Positions 58,332 to 64,000 of a stretch of DNA of 64,000 nt are shown in pieces. A program made the translations under genes and the position numbers. The stretch comes from Chaetomium olivaceum (lineage: Eukaryota; Ascomycota; Sordariomycetes; Sordariales; Chaetomiaceae), in assembly GCA_039881045.1 (NCBI GenBank), contig JAYWVB010000080.1:30665-94664 (forward strand). The letters run 5' to 3'. The notes under the pieces are model-generated. The model was not told the origin of the DNA, made no database searches, and saw nothing but the letters and a program-made list of their open reading frames with translations. The stretch's first letter is position 1, and every line of letters begins with the position of its first letter.

Positions 58332-58988
58332 TGGCGAGGAGCACTTCAAACTATAAGAACAAACTAATTAGATTTCGTTTGGAGAATTGGATACTGAGTT
58401 TCTTGAATTGCGGCTGGATGTTCAAACATGGAAAAGTTGGACTGACGGCGTAGCGGTGCTTAGAGAATGTGTTGGGCCCGGGCAAGATTGTGGTTGCGGG
58501 TTATCATGCTGGGGAAAAATGGAAGAACGTAATATATAGAAATATATTAGACAAACGCCATGGGCCCCCGAGAGTAATTATGGAAAGGAAAGAGAAAGTG
58601 CAGAAGGTGTCGCTATTTAGTGGTTGTGCGAAGCTGCTGTCGAGCGGCTCTCTTCCAGACACGCGTTGCCGACCCGCGCGTCGCGCTTCCGTCAATTGAG
58701 CTGGCGCGCTCCCTAAATTGCCCCACTTCACCGTGACAAGGGTCGAGTGACAGACGGGCTTCACTTTCACTGCACGGTCCCACTAAGCTGTGGAGCGTCG
58801 GGGCTTGGATGAAAAATAGGCCGGTTCGACCGATAAGCCCCCATCACACCCCCCAATCGGGACCCCACTTTATTTTTTGCGAGGAGCAGCCTCTTTTTTT
58901 TTTTTTCAAGCGAAGCTACGCGACAATGGCTATGCATTCGCCGTAACAACCTACGACCTCGTCAATCCGCAGCTCCGGTGGACTCAAA
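58332..58988. promoter_or_regulatory. Divergent intergenic region between ELG1 and the Utp8-like gene
   Basis: About 660 bp holding both promoters. A long T tract (about 58891-58907) precedes the Utp8-like gene by some 80 bases. Otherwise nothing specific is seen. Confidence 0.45.
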
Positions 58989-61836
58989 ATGGCGGCAAAA
59001 CTTCAGATTCACACGCCATATGTGCTCCAGACACTGCCGCGCCCACTCGACGGCCCAGATGGCTCGGGTCGCTACCTCACGGGAGATGTGTTTGGTCAGA
59101 AACAGGACGATAAGCGGCGCAAAAGGACGGAGCTCGCCGTAGCCATTGACGGCGTTGCGGTATACCTATACGATGTTAGAACCCTAAATGCGCTACCTTT
59201 TGGCTCTTTATGCTGACTTACTCTAGATTATTTCATCCCAAGCTGTCACATCGTACCTGGTTTCACCTCAGTCCGTTTTCACCTGCGCGCCGTATTCCCT
59301 TCGTTGGCGGCCGGCATCGTCCAAGACGGCTACACGTTATACCTATGTTTCGCTTTTGACGGGCGACGCCTCTTCTTCTTCCTCTAAGCGGGAGATCAAG
59401 CTCTTCAAGGAGGAGACCTCCGGAGCAGGGACGACAACTGCAGTTCCGGTTTCCCATGCCCTCCGCTGCGATGCGCCCATTGTCAACATTTTCGCCAGCT
59501 CGCCGCGCAGTTCAAAAACAAACCTCGCGAGCGACGAATCATCCAATCACGACCTGGTGGTCTTGGCTGCTGATGGCACGATTCTATGTTTGAATGGGGA
59601 GACGCTCGAGGAGAGGTGGCAGGTGTCGTCGTCCGTGTTATCCAAAGAACTCCTTGTGGGTTCGAAATCGGAGCTTCGTGTTGACTTTGCTCAGCCTACG
59701 CTGGCGGCAGACGTGGTTGATGGAATGTTTGATGGCAGAAACGAACTGTTTGGTGTCTTCCAAGAGAAGATTCACCGCGATGGTTTTAACCCAGATTTCC
59801 TAATCGTGATTACCTCGGACAAACTGTCTCAGAGGCGGCACTTGCACGTCCTTGCATTGCCCTCGGAGAGGGAGGCACAGCAGACGAGCAACGAGCGTCT
59901 CATCTCGGTGTTTGTTGCACCACTTCCGGTCGAAGTAGATTGCGCCAGATACCAGCTCGACGTCAGATCCGGAACGCTACAAACTCTGTCTGGGGGCGCG
60001 ATCGCCACGTACGGTTTCAGCAATGGCATACCCCGCCTCGAAAACAAGCTGCAAGTCCCAGGCCTGACCTCGTTCCTTCGATTATCGAAGACATCCGTCC
60101 TTACGGCATCGGCCGATGGCTTCTCCGTCTACAACCCGATTTACCGGTCGCTCCAGGCCAGCACCCCCGCCGACGCCGAGGTACCAGAAGATGCGACCAC
60201 GACATTCGAATTCATCACTTATCTCGCGAGCCGGGAAATCGCCGTCTGCCTACGTGGGTCGAACCTTACCGCGGTCCAAATCGAAGCGCCGAAGAACCGG
60301 ACTACGAAGCGTCGCGCAGAAGGCTTACTGACAGATGCAATTCGTCGCGGCATTTCTCGGGATGTCTCTGGTCAAAAGCGAGTTCGAGCGGACCCCTCTG
60401 TCTCCGCTGTCCTCGCCGAGCCTGGGTCTGGTTCGGCGGAGGTGTCGTGGACGGAATGGCAGAGCAAATCCGCGCAAGCCGACGAACTCCTTCACAATAA
60501 CGACCTCCGCTCCTGGGAGGAGCTTTTAGCAGAGGCTCTCAAGGTTCCAATCAAGTCGGGCGAGTCCGAGGTCGAGAAAGGGGAGGTGACGAATGGAACT
60601 TCTTCCCCGACGCATCTCCCAGAATGGGTATGGCCACCGTCAAGGGCTGAGTATCCGCGCGTTGATAGGCGTTGGGTCTTCTATGCCATCAACAAAACCT
60701 TTGCCTGGAACGAACAGAGCTATGACTCAGGTGCCTCACCGTTGGTATGCCTCAACCCAGACAGCAACGTCCTCAGCTATCTTGTGGATGCCGGACATTT
60801 GTCGACACCAAACATCAAATCAGCGTTCAAGGACGAGGTCCGGGAGGTGAATGAGGTGGAGGAAATTATTGGGGGGTGGATTCCCGTTCTACTGGCCGAG
60901 TCTGATCCCACGATGCAGCTCCTTTTGGGGTACCTATCGGGGACGCAGCTCGGATCGACCGAGTTGGTGTCTTCTATCAAGCTTCTGCTCCGCAGTCTGG
61001 GCTTGTTCGAGGATTCCTCCAAGATCCTGATGCGACTCACAGAGAACGGGGAAGAGGCAAACGGCCAAGAAAACCAGGCAATCACTATGGAGCTGGACCG
61101 GGCGGAAGAGGAGTTACAAATCACGGAACACTACTTGGGGGGGCACCGGACAAGAGGCTTGGGGGTTGCTTTCAGCAAACTGGCAGCGTGCCCTGCAGTA
61201 GCGACGGTCCAGAGCCTTCGCCGTCTGTTCAAACCCGAGGAGACTATCGGTTTGATGAATGTGCTGCGGGCTGAGCTCATCAAGGACGGCTGGACTACGC
61301 GCTATCTCGACCGAACCGGTGCCGACCAGAGTGAAACCGAAGCTCCTCCCGATGGGAGCATCCAACTCATCGCAGACCTCATGTCTAGATGTATCGACTC
61401 TGTCGGCTTGGGCGGGTGGATGGCTTCGGATACCATGCTCGCAAGTTCACGCAGCCAAGAAGATTCGGCCGATTTCTTCAGCCAGTTCCAGGCCGAAGTC
61501 AGCGTGGCCCTGGAAGGTATCATGGAGGCTGTGCATCTGCAAGGGGCTCTGGCCGAGGCCGTCAGCTACGCGAAACGGGCGAGGAAAGCGCTTGCGAGTT
61601 CGGCAAAGATTAAGACCGTGTCTCTACCCGTGACCGAGGAACTCCCGCTGGGCCTCAAGACAGACAGCCGCGTTTCCACGGAGAGGGTCAGGTCAGGCGG
61701 CGAAATCGTCTCTCGGAGCAGCAGACAAGTCGGCCACTTTGTCAGCAAGAAGCGGGGCATTTACTCGGTGCATCGGATATCGGAGGAGACGCTGCAGGGT
61801 GGAGCTGGCGCCACTATTGTTCAGGAAGCCCGCTGA
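58989..61836 (+). CDS. Utp8-like t-UTP/90S pre-ribosome component
   Basis: A 931-aa protein from exons 58989-59174 and 59227-61836; the intron has donor GTTAGA and acceptor CTCTAG and joins VAVYLYD to IISSQAVTSYLV. The N-terminal two-thirds looks like a beta-propeller (VAVAIDGVAVYLYD, HDLVVLAADGTILCLNGETL, LTSFLRLSKTSVLTASADGF). A helical C-terminal half follows, with the block LPEWVWPPSRAEYPRVDRRW. This layout fits the Utp8 family of filamentous fungi, which acts in the UtpA complex for early rRNA transcription and processing. The identification rests on general resemblance, so the confidence is moderate. A more distant propeller protein would be the alternative. The C-terminus is basic and Ser-rich. 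Confidence 0.65.
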
Positions 61837-64000
61837 GCCTGCCGAACAGGGAGGTGCGGCTGGAGAGACTCGATGTAATTCATGTTGGATTATCTTGGCT
61901 GTGGATAGCGTATGCAATGCTGTGATTATTTCCATGTTTAGTGAGGCAAGTGAGCGGATAGTGCGGCAATGTGATGCTTATGGGGCGGCTGCTTGTTTGA
62001 GCCTCATCGGCATCACATTCCGGATCAAGGAGTCTGGACCCCCCGCATTCTCTGATCCAAATGTGCGGCCAGTCACACAGCAGAGCAGCCATGCATGCAC
62101 TCTTAACCTGGGGGCCTCTGTCGGGCTCGGCTGCACCCATCGTTCAATGTAACGATGTAACGATCTTTCTCGCTCTGGTGGTCTATTTCAGAGGGTAAAA
62201 TCTGCCCTCACCCACACCAACTTTAACTTGCTGCCTCACACAATGCATAAGATGACCTCAACGATAGCCCGAGAGAAGCAAGATCCCCAGGCAGGAAATG
62301 CGGTGTACTCCTTTTTTCTCCTTCACCTTTCCCCGAATGGGGATACCGAGGTGACTCACTGTGGAGGAAATAAGACTGGGTGGACTCCGAGATTCCCCAA
62401 TGTGAGCGCGCGCGCTGAGCGGAACGTGGAGGCCGGCGATCTCAGACACGGCAGAGATTCTAGAAGCGGCACCGAAATGCCAAGTTTGGGAGCGACGGAG
62501 CGCCCCGCCTTCACAGCCTCACTCGGTCATGATGGGTGAGTGGTGAATGAGCTCGCACGAATCTTGCCTCTCTGAGCTGTCAGATTCCTTGAGAAAATGG
62601 TGCCGTCCAGGGCTTGGAGCATCCGGCCTTGGCCTGACTACTGGACTACACTAGATTGGACTGGAGCACAGCACAGGTTGGGCTGCACTGCCGAGTGAGC
62701 CCATCGGCGTCTCCATCGAGGCAAGATCTCGCAGATTCGATACGACTGTCTACAACAGCTCCCGATTTTGCCACCTTTGGAATGGATGTATCAAAGCTCC
62801 AATAATTAACAAATGCGTGTTGGGAGATGCCTTCTGAATTTAGACTAGTTTTTAGTTTAATTTTGGGGCTTCGAGGCCGTTTCTGCGGCCCGACACCAAG
62901 GGAACGAAAATCGACCCTGAAGATGGCGGGTTTGGACGAACCTGCAAGATCTCTCTCGAGAAAAGATCTGGCTCGCTGGCGCAGCTTGCCTGCAGAAGAC
63001 CCTGGAGAAGTTTGATGCCCGCCACCACCCTGCTTGCAGGCAGCTGGCGGTTGGACGTCATCGGCCACAGTCACTGGGGAGCGAGCCAACGAAGCTTGTT
63101 ATTGGCCAGCCCTAAACATGCCCCGCCGGTGACTGGGGAAAAACTGCTTGTTGCTGGATCTGCAGGCGCTGCAACCGACAGACGTCACTTGGGCTCTCGC
63201 GTCTTGACCTGTCCCACATCGAGCCCACACACACCACACCTTTCAGGTCGTTTGGGCTGCCGTGAGCTTTCTCCCTTGCCGAGCCTCGCGAGCCTCCGAA
63301 TTAGTGCCTGGGATGGAATAGACGAGGGAGATACTTGCTATTGGCTGGTATGGAGCTCCTCGCTATGGGCGCGATGGTTTGGGACCCTGTGCCTTGGTGG
63401 TGCATCTGCTCTGGAGGTTGGTTGTTGGTCCGGGGTTTATTGATGCTGGAATCTCGGGATGGGGAAGCCCCATGTTGAGCCTCGTGAGGAGTGCTCGGCG
63501 GCGTTAGTGCCACATGTTTTGATGACATGCTGGAATGCTGGTTTTGGGTGCGTGGGTGCCAACCGATGGACACCCTTTCGGGAACCACAGTCGATCTTGT
63601 TCGCGATTCGTCAGCGGTATCGAGCCTGACAGAACGCCAGGTGATCGTTCCTTCCTCCCTTGAGCGCTTGGGTGACTTCGCTTTTTCCTCTTCTTCAACT
63701 TGCTTGTCCGTTTCTCGTCTCTGTTGGCTCTTGGAGACTTGGTCTTCACATTTGTTGCTGCGCCCCACACTGTCATCCTCCGACTCAACTAAGCCTAGTA
63801 CCCGGTAGTGACCGGTGATCGAGTCTGCCACGGTGCTGACGATTCAGCCTCTTCCTTCCGTATCTCCCACACTACTTGACTGAAACCTGCTTGGCACCGC
63901 GCCTCTCCAGAGGGAGAAACGGAGCACTCCGATTTGGTGTGAAGCTTCCCGGTGATTCACCCCCATGACAAAAACAGACGACACCCCCAGCATCGAGTCC
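61837..64000. other. Intergenic region to window end, no gene established
   Basis: About 2.2 kb. Most is non-coding. A minus-strand frame at 63301-63831 of 176 codons has Ser/Pro/Gln-rich content (SKHVALTPPSTPHE) that could be the start of a gene's disordered N-terminus. However, it has no ATG at its 5' end and no recognisable domain, so I do not call it. Confidence 0.5.

Noticed and set aside
63301..63831. 176-codon minus-strand frame, Ser/Pro-rich
   Set aside because: It starts at GTG after an upstream stop and shows no domain. It might be an internal exon, but that cannot be supported here.

Overview
The window looks like chromosomal DNA of a filamentous ascomycete, most likely a Sordariomycete. 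Genes are GC-rich and carry short introns (about 50-80 bp) with GTRNGT donors and CTAAC-like branch sites. The proteins (Rad5, Elg1, an ArAE_2 transporter, an LDB19-type arrestin, a Fungal_trans C2H2 factor) are typical of Pezizomycotina. AT-rich, TA-dense islands and C-to-T nonsense changes in transposons look like RIP (repeat-induced point mutation). All calls come from reading the sequence; no database search was run.

Region 1 (1-12.3 kb) is a transposon graveyard: a 5'-truncated LINE (minus), a Helitron with a broken Rep-helicase gene (minus), a complete but inactivated Fot1/pogo-type DNA transposon with perfect TA target duplications (8141-9843), an AT-rich relic, and two LTRs in opposite orientation around a Tc1/mariner-like fragment. 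The two LTRs share an almost identical R-U5 half but have unrelated U3 halves.

Region 2 (12.4-33.1 kb) is a normal gene-dense block: RAD5-type helicase/ubiquitin ligase (-), NDUFAF6-like complex I assembly factor (+), LDB19/Art1-type arrestin (+), GTPBP1-type GTPase (+), LSM3 (-), GPI12/PIG-L de-N-acetylase (-), a conserved fungal membrane protein (+), a secreted chitin deacetylase (+), an alpha/beta hydrolase (-) and a MOSC-domain protein (+). These are mostly unlinked housekeeping functions; I see no biosynthetic cluster.

Region 3 (33.1-40.7 kb) is a gene desert of about 7.5 kb with one MITE-like inverted repeat, lying upstream of a large Adr1-like C2H2/Fungal_trans transcription factor (40706-44538). 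Region 4 (46.1-61.8 kb) holds a delta-12/omega-3-type fatty acid desaturase (+), a six-exon ArAE_2-type membrane transporter with a 9-nt microexon (-), a low-complexity membrane-anchored protein (+), the PCNA unloader ELG1 (-) and a Utp8-like ribosome biogenesis protein (+). The end of the window is intergenic.

The most notable cross-cutting signal is that five otherwise intact host genes (RAD5, GPI12, the membrane protein, the desaturase, the ArAE_2 transporter) each lack exactly one nucleotide, mostly in or beside C/G runs. A sixth gene is off by one the other way, and the Helitron has a similar lesion. This looks more like systematic homopolymer miscalling than real pseudogenes. Biologically the best leads are the LTR pair with swapped U3 regions, a canonical PIP box placed between Walker A and Walker B of Elg1, and the 9-nt microexon.
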